DNA of 64,000 nt, from positions 186,001 to 250,000 of the forward strand of contig JAOUNS010000001.1 in NCBI GenBank assembly GCA_029880855.1, given 5' to 3'. Origin of the DNA: Gammaproteobacteria bacterium. GTDB lineage: Bacteria; Pseudomonadota; Gammaproteobacteria; UBA6429; Thiohalophilaceae. The translations under genes and the position numbers were made by a program. The stretch's first letter is position 1. Each line of letters begins with the position of its first letter. Below, piece by piece: positions 7,089-16,688 of the stretch. The notes below the pieces were generated by a model. It was not told where the DNA came from and ran no database searches. It saw only the letters and a list, made by a program, of their open reading frames with translations.

Positions 7089-8258
7089 TCAACATTCCCG
7101 GGAGTAAACCCGAAAGGTCTTGACGATTCGGCCGTCCATGGACCGTGCGGTACTGTTGACATCATCATTATCTTCCAGCGTCCAGCCCATGTTCACATAT
7201 TTCCAGCCCAGCTTTTCGATCGCCATGCGTGTTTCAATATACATCAGTGAACCGATGCCGGAATGTTGATGGCTGTGCTTGACGCCGGTAATAATCACCC
7301 GCCCGCTCTGTACCGTGTTGTTAATCTTTAAACCCCAGATCAGTCGCAACAGGCCGGTCGGGAATAAACGCCCGTCAATTTTTTGCAGCAGCGGATTGAT
7401 ATCCATGATGGTGATGGAAACCGCAATGGGTTCGCCATCCAGTTCGGCAATCAGGGCCAGTTCCGGTTGCACCACCAGTTTTAGATTGGCGGCGAGGAAT
7501 TGCAGTTCCTGCTCGTTCAGCGGGACGAATCCCCAGGTATCGGTCCAGGCATCATTATAAATTTCCTGCAGGCGTTCGACTTCCGCATCCCAATCCTTCA
7601 TATTCATATGGCGAATTGTAAAGCGACCGCGTTTTTTCAGCCGTTCCGATAACTTCTGCATACGGGCCGGTATCGCTCCGACGGTTGCCACTTCCCATTG
7701 CCAGAGGTCGCGCAGTTTTGTAAAACCACAGGCCTTCACAAGTTCATCGTAATAGGGCGGGTTATAGGTCATCTCGATACAGGGCAGGGAATCAAACCCG
7801 TCCACCAGGAAACCGGATTGATGGTTGGTGGAAAAATTCAACGGCCCGATCACTTCCGGTACGCCTTGTTTTCGCAGCCAGTCTATCGCCGTCTCCAGCA
7901 GTAACGCGGCAACCTCACGATCATTGATCGATTCAAAAAAACCGAATTGACCGGTTTTGCTGCCGGTGAAATTTTCCCAATTCCGGTCAACCACGGCCAC
8001 GATGCGTCCCACATCAATGCCGTCTTTACAGACCAGCCAGCAATGACATGCGGCGTGTTCAAAAAAGGGGTTTTTGGCGGGGTCGAAAAACTCCAGTTGC
8101 GCCGCCAGTAACGGCGGTACCCAGTTCGGTGAAGGGTAGTGCTCGCGATAGATATGCCAGGGCATTTTCAGAAACCGCTTGACCCGCTTGCGATCACTCA
8201 AGGGAAAAGCAATCAGTTCCAGAGCTGAATTACTGTGCATATTTTCTCCAATCGCCAT
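7089..8258 (-). CDS. GNAT-fold N-acetyltransferase (YghO-like)
   Basis: The 389-residue protein resembles the YghO family of large GNAT-like proteins. It has an N-terminal segment FLKMPWHIYREHYPSPNWVP, a central GPLNFSTNHQSGFLVDGFD and a C-terminal GNAT core with HQHSGIGSLMYIETR. Two starts are possible, 8258 (AAGGA six bases upstream) and 8240 (GGAG five bases upstream); I kept the first. It has no membrane helices. It follows the same strand as the FemAB-like/PAP2 pair but is separated by 146 bases, so it may be its own unit. Acyl donor and acceptor are not predictable from sequence. Confidence 0.75.
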   Translation of the reverse strand: MAIGENMHSNSALELIAFPLSDRKRVKRFLKMPWHIYREHYPSPNWVPPLLAAQLEFFDPAKNPFFEHAACHCWLVCKDGIDVGRIVAVVDRNWENFTGSKTGQFGFFESINDREVAALLLETAIDWLRKQGVPEVIGPLNFSTNHQSGFLVDGFDSLPCIEMTYNPPYYDELVKACGFTKLRDLWQWEVATVGAIPARMQKLSERLKKRGRFTIRHMNMKDWDAEVERLQEIYNDAWTDTWGFVPLNEQELQFLAANLKLVVQPELALIAELDGEPIAVSITIMDINPLLQKIDGRLFPTGLLRLIWGLKINNTVQSGRVIITGVKHSHQHSGIGSLMYIETRMAIEKLGWKYVNMGWTLEDNDDVNSTARSMDGRIVKTFRVYSREC

Positions 8259-8426
8259 GATTGTCCTTGTGACAGGTGGTGGGCCTGTCTCTCAGTCCTG
8301 ATCCGACATATTCAAAACGGAAAGCGTGAAATAGAAACCGGCCGGTCAAGCGCCGTGAATATTTTACTTATATATAGCGCATTATACCGCCATTACTCCT
8401 GATTACGAGTACTGCGGCCCGGTGCA

Positions 8427-9461
8427 TCAGATGACGGGGGAATCGAGTAATTCCTCGTGGTAGGAATCGTGAAACTCATCGATCTGTTCCGCCACGTCGG
8501 TCACCGAATGAAAGCGCGCCAGATGAAACAGGGCATCACCCTCATTTACCAGAGGCAGATTGTTTTTACCGATCACGATCCCTTCGAAGCCGGCCTTGAT
8601 CTGCGCCTCGGTGCCGCCAAACGGATCATAGACATAACCCAGCACCGCCCCCTTTTCCACGCGGGCACCCAGGTCCCGGGTGGAATTGAAGATACCGCTG
8701 CGCGGCGCCCGCAACCAGCTGCTGGAACGGGCCACGTAGGGTTCGGTCAGTTTGCGTGGATGTTTGGAGGCGGGCAGCATCGCCAGGGCTCGCATGATGT
8801 TTTTAATGCCACGCACCCCGGCGCGGATGGCCAGCTCATCAAAGCGCAAGGCCTCACCGGCTTCATAGAGTAACATCGGCAGACCCAGTTCGGCGGTGGC
8901 CTCACGCAAGGAACCATCACGAATATTGGCGTTCAGGATCACCGGCACACCAAAGGCGCCGGCCAGCCGGGCCGTCTCGGCATCATCAAGATTGGCGCGA
9001 ATTTGCGGCAGATTACTGCGGTGCAGAGAACCGGTATGCAGATCAATACCGTGGGTACATTGCTTAACGATGGCCTCGATAAAGATATGCGCCACCCGGG
9101 CGGCCAGTGAACCGGTATCGCTGCCGGGAAAACTGCGGTTGAGATCACGTCGATCCGGCAGATAGCGGGAGTGATTGAGCAGGCCGTGCACATTGACCAC
9201 CGGGATGGCGATCAGGATACCGCTCAAGCGTCGCAAGGCCTTGTCCTTTAACAGGCGACGAATGATTTCCACACCGTTCAACTCGTCACCGTGAATAGCG
9301 GCACTGATAAACAGACGGGGGCCGGGTTGTTTGCCGCAGACCACATGCACCGGCATGGTCAACGGGGCGTGGGTATAAAGCGTACCCAGCGGTAGTTCGA
9401 GGGTTTCACGTTGACCGGCCTGAATCGTCCGGCCGTTAATGGTTATGTGGTTTGTATTCAT
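8427..9461 (-). CDS. Succinylglutamate desuccinylase/aspartoacylase-family zinc hydrolase
   Basis: This 344-residue M14-type amidohydrolase has the zinc site H57-G-D-E60, a third ligand at H142 (GIDLHTGS), the substrate-binding Arg region DLNRSFPG and a catalytic Glu at LYEAGE (E200). Family members cleave N-acyl groups from acidic amino acids. A C-terminal domain of about 100 residues, with a lipoyl/barrel-like pattern (GARVEKGAVLGYVYDP), follows the catalytic part. It sits 55 bases downstream of rimK on the same strand. That placement suggests it acts on glutamate- or aspartate-linked products of the ligase, perhaps in an opposing or trimming step; this role is inference. Confidence 0.85.
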   Translation of the reverse strand: MNTNHITINGRTIQAGQRETLELPLGTLYTHAPLTMPVHVVCGKQPGPRLFISAAIHGDELNGVEIIRRLLKDKALRRLSGILIAIPVVNVHGLLNHSRYLPDRRDLNRSFPGSDTGSLAARVAHIFIEAIVKQCTHGIDLHTGSLHRSNLPQIRANLDDAETARLAGAFGVPVILNANIRDGSLREATAELGLPMLLYEAGEALRFDELAIRAGVRGIKNIMRALAMLPASKHPRKLTEPYVARSSSWLRAPRSGIFNSTRDLGARVEKGAVLGYVYDPFGGTEAQIKAGFEGIVIGKNNLPLVNEGDALFHLARFHSVTDVAEQIDEFHDSYHEELLDSPVI

Positions 9462-9516
9462 GTATCAGGAGGGAGTGTTCCATCAGGCTGTAGTATACCC
9501 GCTTTCCCCCCGGTCG

Positions 9517-10422
9517 CTAGCCTTTGCCCCGGGTACGGGTCTTGTTGGGTTTGGCGTTTTTCTCGATAAACTCGATGACAATACCGGCCACATCCTTGCC
9601 GGTGGCCTTCTCGATCCCTTCCAGACCCGGTGATGAGTTGACCTCCATCACCAGTGGTCCGCGTGTTGAACGCAGGATATCCACGCCCGCCATATTCAAA
9701 CCCATGATTTTCGCGGCAGTCACGGCGGTGTTGCGTTCTTCCTTGCTCAATTTGACCAGTTTGGCCTCACCGCCACGGTGCAGATTGGAGCGGAACTCAC
9801 CCTCTTTGGCGGTTCTGATCATGGAGGCGACCACTTTGTCCCCCACCACGAAGCAGCGAATATCCGAACCCGCCGCTTCCTTGATAAATTCCTGCACAAT
9901 GAAGTTGGCATCCAGCTCATGGAAGGCATCGATCACCGACTCGGCCGCCTTGCGGGTTTCCGCCAATACCACACCGCGTCCCTGGGTGCCTTCCATCAAC
10001 TTGATCACCAGCGGCGCACCGCCCACCAGATTGATCAGGGCTTCGGTATCACTCACCGAGTGGGCAAAACCGGTCACCGGCAGCCCCACCCCTTTGCGGG
10101 ATAATAATTGCAGGCTGCGCAATTTATCCCGTGAGCGGGTAATGGCGACGGACTCGTTAATGGGATAGACCCCCATCATTTCAAACTGTCGCAGTACGGC
10201 GGTACCGAACTTGGTCACCGAGGCGCCGATACGCGGAATGATGGCGTCATACCCTTCCAGCTTCTCGCCCTTGTAGAAAATGGCCGGCCGTTCGGAAGTA
10301 ATATCCATATAGCACTTCAAGGCATCGACAACACGAACCTCATGTTCGCGTTGCAGCGCCGCTTCCACCAGACGACGGGTGGAATACAATTGCGAGTTTC
10401 TGGATAAAACACAAATCTTCAT
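9517..10422 (-). CDS. rimK: RimK-type alpha-L-glutamate ligase
   Basis: RimK is an ATP-grasp ligase that adds glutamates to the C-terminus of ribosomal protein S6 and can make poly-glutamate. The 301-residue product matches family length. It shows the N-terminal pre-ATP domain ([16 protein letters not shown]), the ATP-grasp elements [17 protein letters not shown] and [15 protein letters not shown], and the Mg-binding end [14 protein letters not shown]. Only three bases separate it from the RimB-like gene upstream, which is consistent with the rim arrangement known in Pseudomonas. Target choice (S6 or another acceptor) cannot be decided here. Confidence 0.92.
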   Translation of the reverse strand: MKICVLSRNSQLYSTRRLVEAALQREHEVRVVDALKCYMDITSERPAIFYKGEKLEGYDAIIPRIGASVTKFGTAVLRQFEMMGVYPINESVAITRSRDKLRSLQLLSRKGVGLPVTGFAHSVSDTEALINLVGGAPLVIKLMEGTQGRGVVLAETRKAAESVIDAFHELDANFIVQEFIKEAAGSDIRCFVVGDKVVASMIRTAKEGEFRSNLHRGGEAKLVKLSKEERNTAVTAAKIMGLNMAGVDILRSTRGPLVMEVNSSPGLEGIEKATGKDVAGIVIEFIEKNAKPNKTRTRGKG

Positions 10423-10425
10423 GGA

Positions 10426-10929
10426 CTACTCTTCCTCTCCTGCATCATGGAGGTAACTCAACAGCGGCAAGGCCGCAGGATTTTTTCCGGGCAAGCCCTG
10501 TAAATGCGAACCTGCGGAATCCACCAAAAAATAATCGGCGATCGCAGTGCGTCCCAGCAACATGCGAAAGCGCATGGTATCGCGGTTGGTCAGAGTCATT
10601 TCGATGGGCCAAATCGATTTACCCAACACCACATTGGTTCGAATGACATAGCGTCGTTCTGTGTGACCGCCGGAGTCGGTCACTTCCCGTTGTTCCAGGA
10701 CTTTCGCTTCACAATGAAGCTCTTTTGTCGTATTACCCTGTTTGGGATGCAGACCAAAGCGCAACATCAGGTCGCCGTTTTCTGTAAACTCTTCCAGATA
10801 AAAGGCATGTAATGCGGAGGTACGCGCCCCCGTGTCCACCTTACATCGGATCTTGTTTACGCCCAGATCCGGCAATGCCACCCACTCGCGCCAGCCCAGG
10901 ACAGGAAGCTGCTTCTGTTTCAATTCCAC
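10426..10929 (-). CDS. RimB-like retropepsin-fold protease (PF05618 'zinc protease' family)
   Basis: This small 167-residue cytoplasmic protein has the aspartic-protease motif KVDTGARTSALHA at about 30-42 and a second conserved block LLGRTAIADYFLVDSA near the end. This family was first named 'ATP-dependent zinc protease' but carries a retropepsin-like DTGA motif; in Pseudomonas it is called RimB and works with RimK. No signal peptide is present, unlike the paralogue at 11013-11549. It lies three bases upstream of rimK and is presumably co-translated. Its likely role is to trim or regulate glutamate tails made by RimK. Confidence 0.85.
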   Translation of the reverse strand: MELKQKQLPVLGWREWVALPDLGVNKIRCKVDTGARTSALHAFYLEEFTENGDLMLRFGLHPKQGNTTKELHCEAKVLEQREVTDSGGHTERRYVIRTNVVLGKSIWPIEMTLTNRDTMRFRMLLGRTAIADYFLVDSAGSHLQGLPGKNPAALPLLSYLHDAGEEE

Positions 10930-11012
10930 CTCATCGTACCATCGGTTGATAAAGCTAACCTTAGCATGTTCAAAGCGGATTTATAGACAGTGCAACAAGA
11001 TTAATCCGGGTA

Positions 11013-11549
11013 TCACTTGCCGCCGGTGGGTTTACAGACCGGTTTTGTTAAATTGGTCTGGGCCGGATCGACCAGGAAGTGACCGCCAAGGTAACTGCGG
11101 CCGATGAGCATGGCATATTTAAAGTTCTGACGCTGGGCCAGATTGACTTCCACCTGCCGCGCCACATTCCCCACACAGAGGGTCAACGCGACAACCGGGC
11201 GCCGTTCATCCGAGGCAAGCTTGCGCTTGACACGCGCCATGCGGAGCACCGGTCGTTCGATGACCTGACTGACCTCGTTATCCTCATCCGCTATGCCCAT
11301 GCTGAAACGGACCCACTCATTGCCATCGCGTTGAAACACGGTGACATTATTGGCATGCACCGACGAGTCATCCGCGCCGGTATCGACCTTGGCTTGCAGA
11401 TGCAAACCCACATCCATAATCAGCACTTCTTCCAGCCAACCCAGTACCACCTTCTCTGCGGCAAATGCGCCGGGTAATCCGCACAACAAACCGATGCTCA
11501 GCCAACCACGCAGAACGAACCGCCGGCACGCAATATGACTCTTTTGCAT
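11013..11549 (-). CDS. Exported retropepsin-fold protein of the RimB family
   Basis: The 178-residue protein begins with a signal peptide (FVLRGWLSIGLLCGLPGAFAA, cut near residue 30). It carries the same two signatures as its cytoplasmic neighbour: AKVDTGADDSSVHANN and a C-terminal GRSYLGGHFLVDPA. It would therefore act in the periplasm. It is divergent from the 7TM transglutaminase-like gene at 11687. Exported members of this family are commonly found beside such 7TM proteins, so these two probably belong together while the cytoplasmic paralogue belongs with rimK. Substrate unknown. Confidence 0.8.
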   Translation of the reverse strand: MQKSHIACRRFVLRGWLSIGLLCGLPGAFAAEKVVLGWLEEVLIMDVGLHLQAKVDTGADDSSVHANNVTVFQRDGNEWVRFSMGIADEDNEVSQVIERPVLRMARVKRKLASDERRPVVALTLCVGNVARQVEVNLAQRQNFKYAMLIGRSYLGGHFLVDPAQTNLTKPVCKPTGGK

Positions 11550-11686
11550 AAAATTATCCTGCAGTGAGAAAAACGGATGATTGTTCTAAAATAGACACCA
11601 GAACTGGTTGTCAAAGCATAGCCGAGCTTTGCGCGATCGGCACGCTTTTTTTTTATCAACCGGAAAAATCATCACCAAGTCGAATC

Positions 11687-13327
11687 ATGACAGAAAAAAA
11701 CAGCCGTAAGCAGTCAGCGACATCAACACCGCAATTCAAGGGGCTGATTTTTCTGTTGATTGCCCTGGCGTGCAGCGCCTTTTTTATTCGCATGCAGCAT
11801 TATGGCAATGCCCATCTGGCCGGCGGTGATCGCCTGTGGCGGCTTGCCATTGATGCACGGGTGCAATCCAGTGCCTACGCCACCACGCTGCAAATTCACC
11901 CGCCGCAGGAATCCGCCCGGCAGCGGGTGATCCAGCGCAAGGTGCAACATGCCGGATTTCGGATCCGCAATGCCAGTGACGAAAAAGACGCCCAAAACAG
12001 AATCCTGGCCCTGGCAACGCAAGACGGTAAACAGCGCATTGTTTCCGAATTCATTATCCACCTGATTGATAATCATCAACCCCAACAATCCCGTCCGGTT
12101 GAACTGGACAACACCTTGCGGGAAAAATACCTGCGGGATTCCGACGCCCTGCAGATCAACCACCTGACGGTCCGCCAAACATTGCGGACGATTCGCAAAC
12201 GGCAAGCTGCACAGCAAAACCCGGTGGACAACATCTTTCACTATCTGCGCCAATTCAAGATCAGCGATGCCCGGGATGTGCTGAATGTGCCGGAGACGCT
12301 TGCCGCACAGCGGGCCACCACACTGGACCGCTCACTGGCCATGGTCAGCCTGTGTCGAGCCGCCGGGATACCGGCCCGCGTCATTACCGGCATCCTGCTC
12401 AAGGATGATATCGACCCGCGACCCCACTTCTGGGTCGAGGTGTTTATGGATGAAAAATGGCAATCCTATGATGTCCAGTATGGCTATCAAGCTTCCGTGC
12501 CTCAGCACTATTTGGCGATGCGGCGTAATGGCGAAGATATCGTGCAGGTGCAAAACGGTGAGCTGCTGCGTGTGGATTTTGATCTGGAGCAGGAGTTCAA
12601 CCATCCCTATTTGCATTCGCTGCGACAACACAGCCTGCTGGATATTCTGGATCTGACCCGCCTGCCCATCGACACCCGCAACGAGCTGGCCTTGCTGTTG
12701 TTACTGCCGCTGGGTGCGCTGATCACCGCCCTCTGTCGACATCTGGTCGGTCTGCACAGTTACGGCGTGTTTACCCCCACGCTATTGGCCCTGGCCATGG
12801 TCTATACCGATACCTTTACGACACTGATCATTTTCCTGATCGTATGCAGTCTGGCCTTTGTGGGACGCCGGCTGTTTCCCGACAGCATGAGCCGCGTCCC
12901 CCGGCTTGCCACCATCTTTACACTGGTCGCGCTGTTGATGACCCTGTCGGCTTCCGTGATGAATTACTTTGAGCTGGGTCAGGGCGGCCGGGTCGTGTTG
13001 CTGCCGATAATCATCCTGACGGCAACCGTGGACAGACTGTACCGGACCATTGAAGACAAGGGACTGAGGATTGCCACCCGGCGCCTGTTATGGACATTGC
13101 TGATCACCCTGTTGTGTCTGCCGTTAATTCGATTTGATGCCATCGGCCACTGGTTGTTACAGTTCCCGGAAACCCACCTGATAACCCTGGCGCTGTTTTT
13201 GTTGATTGCCGGTTATAAAGGCAAACAGTTGATCCACTTGCCGGTGATCCGTTATCTGGCGGAGCCTGAAACAGGTAAACGCAAGTCCACATCAAATAAA
13301 GAGAAAGACGACAACGATGCATCTTGA
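11687..13327 (+). CDS. 7TM protein with inactive transglutaminase-like domain
   Basis: The 546-residue product starts best at the ATG at 11687 (MTEKNSRKQ...), just before a single membrane anchor (GLIFLLIALACSAFFI). A periplasmic domain with the transglutaminase core follows, but the nucleophile Cys is replaced in the TTLDRSLAMVSLCRAAGIPARV block, while His (PHFWVEVF) and Asp (SYDVQYG) remain, hence 'inactive'. About seven helices make the C-terminal half. This fusion is a recognised family that usually neighbours an exported retropepsin-like protein and a RimK-like ligase. Here the next gene, overlapping by 11 bases, is instead a CPA2 antiporter. Function is not established. Confidence 0.8.
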   Translation: MTEKNSRKQSATSTPQFKGLIFLLIALACSAFFIRMQHYGNAHLAGGDRLWRLAIDARVQSSAYATTLQIHPPQESARQRVIQRKVQHAGFRIRNASDEKDAQNRILALATQDGKQRIVSEFIIHLIDNHQPQQSRPVELDNTLREKYLRDSDALQINHLTVRQTLRTIRKRQAAQQNPVDNIFHYLRQFKISDARDVLNVPETLAAQRATTLDRSLAMVSLCRAAGIPARVITGILLKDDIDPRPHFWVEVFMDEKWQSYDVQYGYQASVPQHYLAMRRNGEDIVQVQNGELLRVDFDLEQEFNHPYLHSLRQHSLLDILDLTRLPIDTRNELALLLLLPLGALITALCRHLVGLHSYGVFTPTLLALAMVYTDTFTTLIIFLIVCSLAFVGRRLFPDSMSRVPRLATIFTLVALLMTLSASVMNYFELGQGGRVVLLPIIILTATVDRLYRTIEDKGLRIATRRLLWTLLITLLCLPLIRFDAIGHWLLQFPETHLITLALFLLIAGYKGKQLIHLPVIRYLAEPETGKRKSTSNKEKDDNDAS

Positions 13328-14471
13328 TCCCGCCTTACCGTCCATCGTCGGTGGTCTGCTGGTTATCCTGCTGGTCGGGATGATATTGCATCGCCTGCGC
13401 CAGCCCCATGTGGTGGCCTATCTGCTGACCGGCATTATGCTCGGCCCACAGATGATTGGCCTGATAGTCAATGAGTCGGTGATAGACCGGCTGGGGGCCA
13501 TCGGCGTGATGTTGCTGCTGTTCTTCATCGGCATGGAGGTTTCACCGCGCAAGCTGGCAGCCGGCTGGCGTATTGCCGTGATCGGCACCACGATTCAGGT
13601 GATGTTGACTGTACTCATTGTCTGGTTGATCGGTAAGGGATTGAACTGGCCCCTGTCGCGCAGCATCCTGCTGGGATTCGTGATCAGTCTGAGCAGCACC
13701 GCCGTGGTACTGAAGATATTGCAGGACAGCGGCGAGCTGGAAACCGAAACCGGCCAGAATGTACTGGGCGTGTTGTTGTTTCAGGATATGGCCATCATCC
13801 CCATGCTGATCATTATCGGTCTGTTGGGCGGCGATACCCCGGACGCCAAACAACTCATTCTGCAACTGGTGGGCGGCACTCTCATCCTGGGCTTATTGGC
13901 CTTCCTGATGTTCAAGGAGGTGGTCCATTTGCCACTGGCCTCGTGGCTGAAGAAAGATCACGAGATGCAGGTCTTCGCCGCCCTGATTGCCTGCTTCGGC
14001 TTGTCGTTGATTACCGGCCTGTTTGGTCTCTCAACCGCACTGGGGGCCTTTGCGGCCGGCATGTTGATCGGCTCCGCCCGAGAGACGCAATGGGTGCATC
14101 GCAGTCTGGAACCGTTCCGGGTGATCTTTGTCGCCCTGTTCTTCGTCTCGATCGGTATGCTGGTTGATCTCTCCTTTATCAAGACACACTGGTCGCAGAT
14201 TGCCATCCTGGTCGGTGCCGTGATCATCACCAATACCTTCCTGAATGCGGTGATCATTCGCCTGTTGGGTGACAGTTGGCCGGACAGTCTCTACTCCGGC
14301 GCCTTATTGTCCCAGATCGGGGAATTCAGTTTTGTGCTGGCCGCCGTGGGCTTGCAGGCCAAATTGATCACGGATTACGGTTATCAATTGACCGTTGCGG
14401 TGATCGTACTGAGTTTGATGGTGAGTCCGGCCTGGATTGGCCTGGCCCGGCGTGTCCTGTATCGCGCCTGA
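13317..14471 (+). CDS. CPA2-family monovalent cation:proton antiporter
   Basis: The protein has 384 residues of nearly continuous membrane helices with the Kef/GerN-type core: HVVAYLLTGIMLGP, LLLFFIGMEVSP, the unwound-helix region GFVISLSSTAVVLKIL, LLFQDMAIIPML, and FGLSTALGAFAAGMLIGS. It has no C-terminal RCK/TrkA domain, so it is the short form. It should exchange K+ or Na+ for H+ across the inner membrane. Its start overlaps the end of the 7TM gene by 11 bases (another reading phase), which implies coupled translation. It ends three bases from the convergent zntB gene with no terminator between. Confidence 0.88.
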   Translation: MHLDPALPSIVGGLLVILLVGMILHRLRQPHVVAYLLTGIMLGPQMIGLIVNESVIDRLGAIGVMLLLFFIGMEVSPRKLAAGWRIAVIGTTIQVMLTVLIVWLIGKGLNWPLSRSILLGFVISLSSTAVVLKILQDSGELETETGQNVLGVLLFQDMAIIPMLIIIGLLGGDTPDAKQLILQLVGGTLILGLLAFLMFKEVVHLPLASWLKKDHEMQVFAALIACFGLSLITGLFGLSTALGAFAAGMLIGSARETQWVHRSLEPFRVIFVALFFVSIGMLVDLSFIKTHWSQIAILVGAVIITNTFLNAVIIRLLGDSWPDSLYSGALLSQIGEFSFVLAAVGLQAKLITDYGYQLTVAVIVLSLMVSPAWIGLARRVLYRA

Positions 14472-14474
14472 CGG

Positions 14475-15449
14475 CTAGACCCACTTGCGGCGTCTGAACA
14501 GCAGATACAACAGCAAACCGATGCCGCCCAGCAGATAACAAACCCAAAGGAAGGCTTCCTTGTTGTCTGCACCGGGGATCCCCCCCACATTGATACCCAA
14601 CAGTCCGGTTAAAAAGGTCAACGGCATAAACAGGGCCGCGATCATGGACAGCATATACATGCGCTGGGTCAGTTGTTCCGCCATGCGGTTGGCCAGTTCT
14701 TCATTGGCGATGGCGGCACGTTCACGGGTGGCGTCCAGATCATCCACCGCCCTGGACATCCAGTCATGGACCTCGCGCAGGCCGAGCCGATCTTCATGCC
14801 CCAGCCATTCCAGTTTATCCGATTGCATGCGCGCCAGTGCTTCACGCTGCGGCGACAGGTAGCGGCGCAGGTTGATGGTCTGGCGACGCAGGTCGGCCAG
14901 TTGTGTACGCATGGCGTCGGTCTTGTAGGTCAGCATGCTCTCTTCCATTTCCGCCACCCGGTCTTCCAGATCACCGACCAGATCGTGAATACGTTCCACC
15001 ATCATCTCCGCCACTACAACCAAAAACGCACCGGTGGAATCGGGTCCCTCGCCATTGCGAAACTGTTGCATGATGTCAGCTTCCCAGGCATGAGAGCGAA
15101 AGCGAGTGGAGATGATACGTTTCCCATCCAGCCACATACGCAGGGCCACCATGTCTTCCGGATCAGCGCCGGCATTGGTATTCACACCGCGTAAACACAC
15201 CAGCAAGCCATTTTGACTGATCACGGCTCGGGGTCGGGTCTCTTCCTTCAGCAGGGCCTCCACATCCGATTCCTGCAAGCCGCTCTCATTGGCAACCCAG
15301 TCCTGGGCTTCATCGGCGGTATAGTCGAAATGTAACCAGAGAAATTCGTTATCCTTCAGGGGCAGGGAAAGTTCGGACGCGCTGATGCTGCGGCCGCTGC
15401 CGCGCTCATTAAACACCACTGCATGAAGCAGGCCCTCTAGCGCGTACAT
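14475..15449 (-). CDS. zntB: CorA/ZntB-family divalent metal transporter
   Basis: This 324-residue 2-TM-GxN transporter has a large soluble N-terminal domain, a long stalk helix (TYKTDAMRTQLADLRRQTIN onward) and two C-terminal helices. The pore signature LLGINVGGIPG matches ZntB (GIN, GIPG) better than CorA, so zinc transport coupled to protons is the likely role. The basic C-terminal tail (RRRKWV) is typical. It is convergent with the antiporter, with a three-base gap. The roughly 100 bases upstream of its start also separate it from pilU on the same strand. Confidence 0.88.
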   Translation of the reverse strand: MYALEGLLHAVVFNERGSGRSISASELSLPLKDNEFLWLHFDYTADEAQDWVANESGLQESDVEALLKEETRPRAVISQNGLLVCLRGVNTNAGADPEDMVALRMWLDGKRIISTRFRSHAWEADIMQQFRNGEGPDSTGAFLVVVAEMMVERIHDLVGDLEDRVAEMEESMLTYKTDAMRTQLADLRRQTINLRRYLSPQREALARMQSDKLEWLGHEDRLGLREVHDWMSRAVDDLDATRERAAIANEELANRMAEQLTQRMYMLSMIAALFMPLTFLTGLLGINVGGIPGADNKEAFLWVCYLLGGIGLLLYLLFRRRKWV

Positions 15450-15548
15450 GGCGGCATCGGGGGGTGAAAAAATATTATCAGTGTCATGTTATCAACCACA
15501 CAGGATAGTCTGATTGTATCGTCACATATAAGGCATAATTGTGCGCAA

Positions 15549-16667
15549 CTAGTGGTCGATCAACGTCATGCCGTCCATGGAAGTATCGCTCTGGTTGGCA
15601 CGACGGGATTCACCCAGTTTGATCATCAGGCGCAGCTCATTGGCCGAGTCGGCATGGTTGATGGCATCTTCATAGGTAACACGTCCTTCCTTGTACAGGT
15701 CATACAACGCCTGATCGAAGGTCTGCATCCCCTGGTTGCGCGACTTGGCCATCAATTCCTTGATGCTGTGTACGTCACCCTTGCGGATCAGATCAGAGAT
15801 CAAGGGGGTATTAATCATGATTTCCGCCGCCAGGATACGCTCGGCGCCATCCGGTGAGGTGATCAACTGCTGGGCCACCACAGCCTTCAGGTTCAGTGAC
15901 AAATCCATCAAGAGTTGCGAACGGCGATCTTCCGGGAAAAAGTTGATAATGCGATCCATGGCCTGGTTGGCATTGTTGGCGTGCAACGTGGCCAGACACA
16001 AGTGGCCGGTTTCCGCAAAGGCAATGGCGTGGTCCATGGTTTCACGGGTTCGAATTTCGCCGATGAGGATCACATCCGGCGCCTGACGCAGGGTGTTTTT
16101 CAGGGCCTCTTCAAAACTGCCGGTATCCAGTCCCACTTCACGCTGGGTCACGATACAACCTTCGTGATGGTGAATAAATTCGATGGGGTCTTCAATGGTG
16201 ATGATATGGCCGGTGCTGTTCTTGTTACGGAAACCGACCATTGCCGCCAGCGAAGTGGACTTGCCTGAGCCGGTCGCCCCGACCAGCAGCACCAGACCGC
16301 GCTTGGTCATGGCAAAGTCCCGCAGAATGGGGGGCAGTGTCAGTTCATCAATCGACGGGATAGTGGTCTCGATTTTACGCAACACCATACCGGCATGGTT
16401 GCGTTGCTGGAAGGCACTGACACGGAAACGACCGATACCCGAAGCCGAGATCGCAAAGTTACTCTCACAGGTGCGCTCGAAAGTTTGCCGTTGATCCGGA
16501 CTCATGATGCTGTAGACGATCTCGCGGGCCTGTTTGGGGGTCAAGGTCGCCTGGGTCACGGGTGTGATCTTGCCGTTGATCTTCAGGCTGGGAGCAACCC
16601 CTGCGGTGATAAACAGGTCGGATGCATTCTTGTGCACCATCAGTTTCAGTAACGAATCAAAATCCAT
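15549..16667 (-). CDS. pilU: Type IV pilus retraction ATPase PilU
   Basis: PilU is a PilT paralogue that assists pilus retraction. The 372-residue product shows the AAA-type secretion ATPase motifs: Walker A GATGSGKST at 130-138, an Asp box around IITIEDPIEFIHHH, Walker B region VILIGEIRTRETMDHA, and the His box LATLHANNANQAMDRI. The HHHEGCIVTQREVGLDT segment and the long polar C-terminus ending in LIDH are typical of PilU rather than PilT. It lies 21 bases downstream of pilT, the usual pilT-pilU operon order. Confidence 0.95.
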   Translation of the reverse strand: MDFDSLLKLMVHKNASDLFITAGVAPSLKINGKITPVTQATLTPKQAREIVYSIMSPDQRQTFERTCESNFAISASGIGRFRVSAFQQRNHAGMVLRKIETTIPSIDELTLPPILRDFAMTKRGLVLLVGATGSGKSTSLAAMVGFRNKNSTGHIITIEDPIEFIHHHEGCIVTQREVGLDTGSFEEALKNTLRQAPDVILIGEIRTRETMDHAIAFAETGHLCLATLHANNANQAMDRIINFFPEDRRSQLLMDLSLNLKAVVAQQLITSPDGAERILAAEIMINTPLISDLIRKGDVHSIKELMAKSRNQGMQTFDQALYDLYKEGRVTYEDAINHADSANELRLMIKLGESRRANQSDTSMDGMTLIDH

Positions 16668-16688
16668 AGCACCATCTCTTTGTCATTA

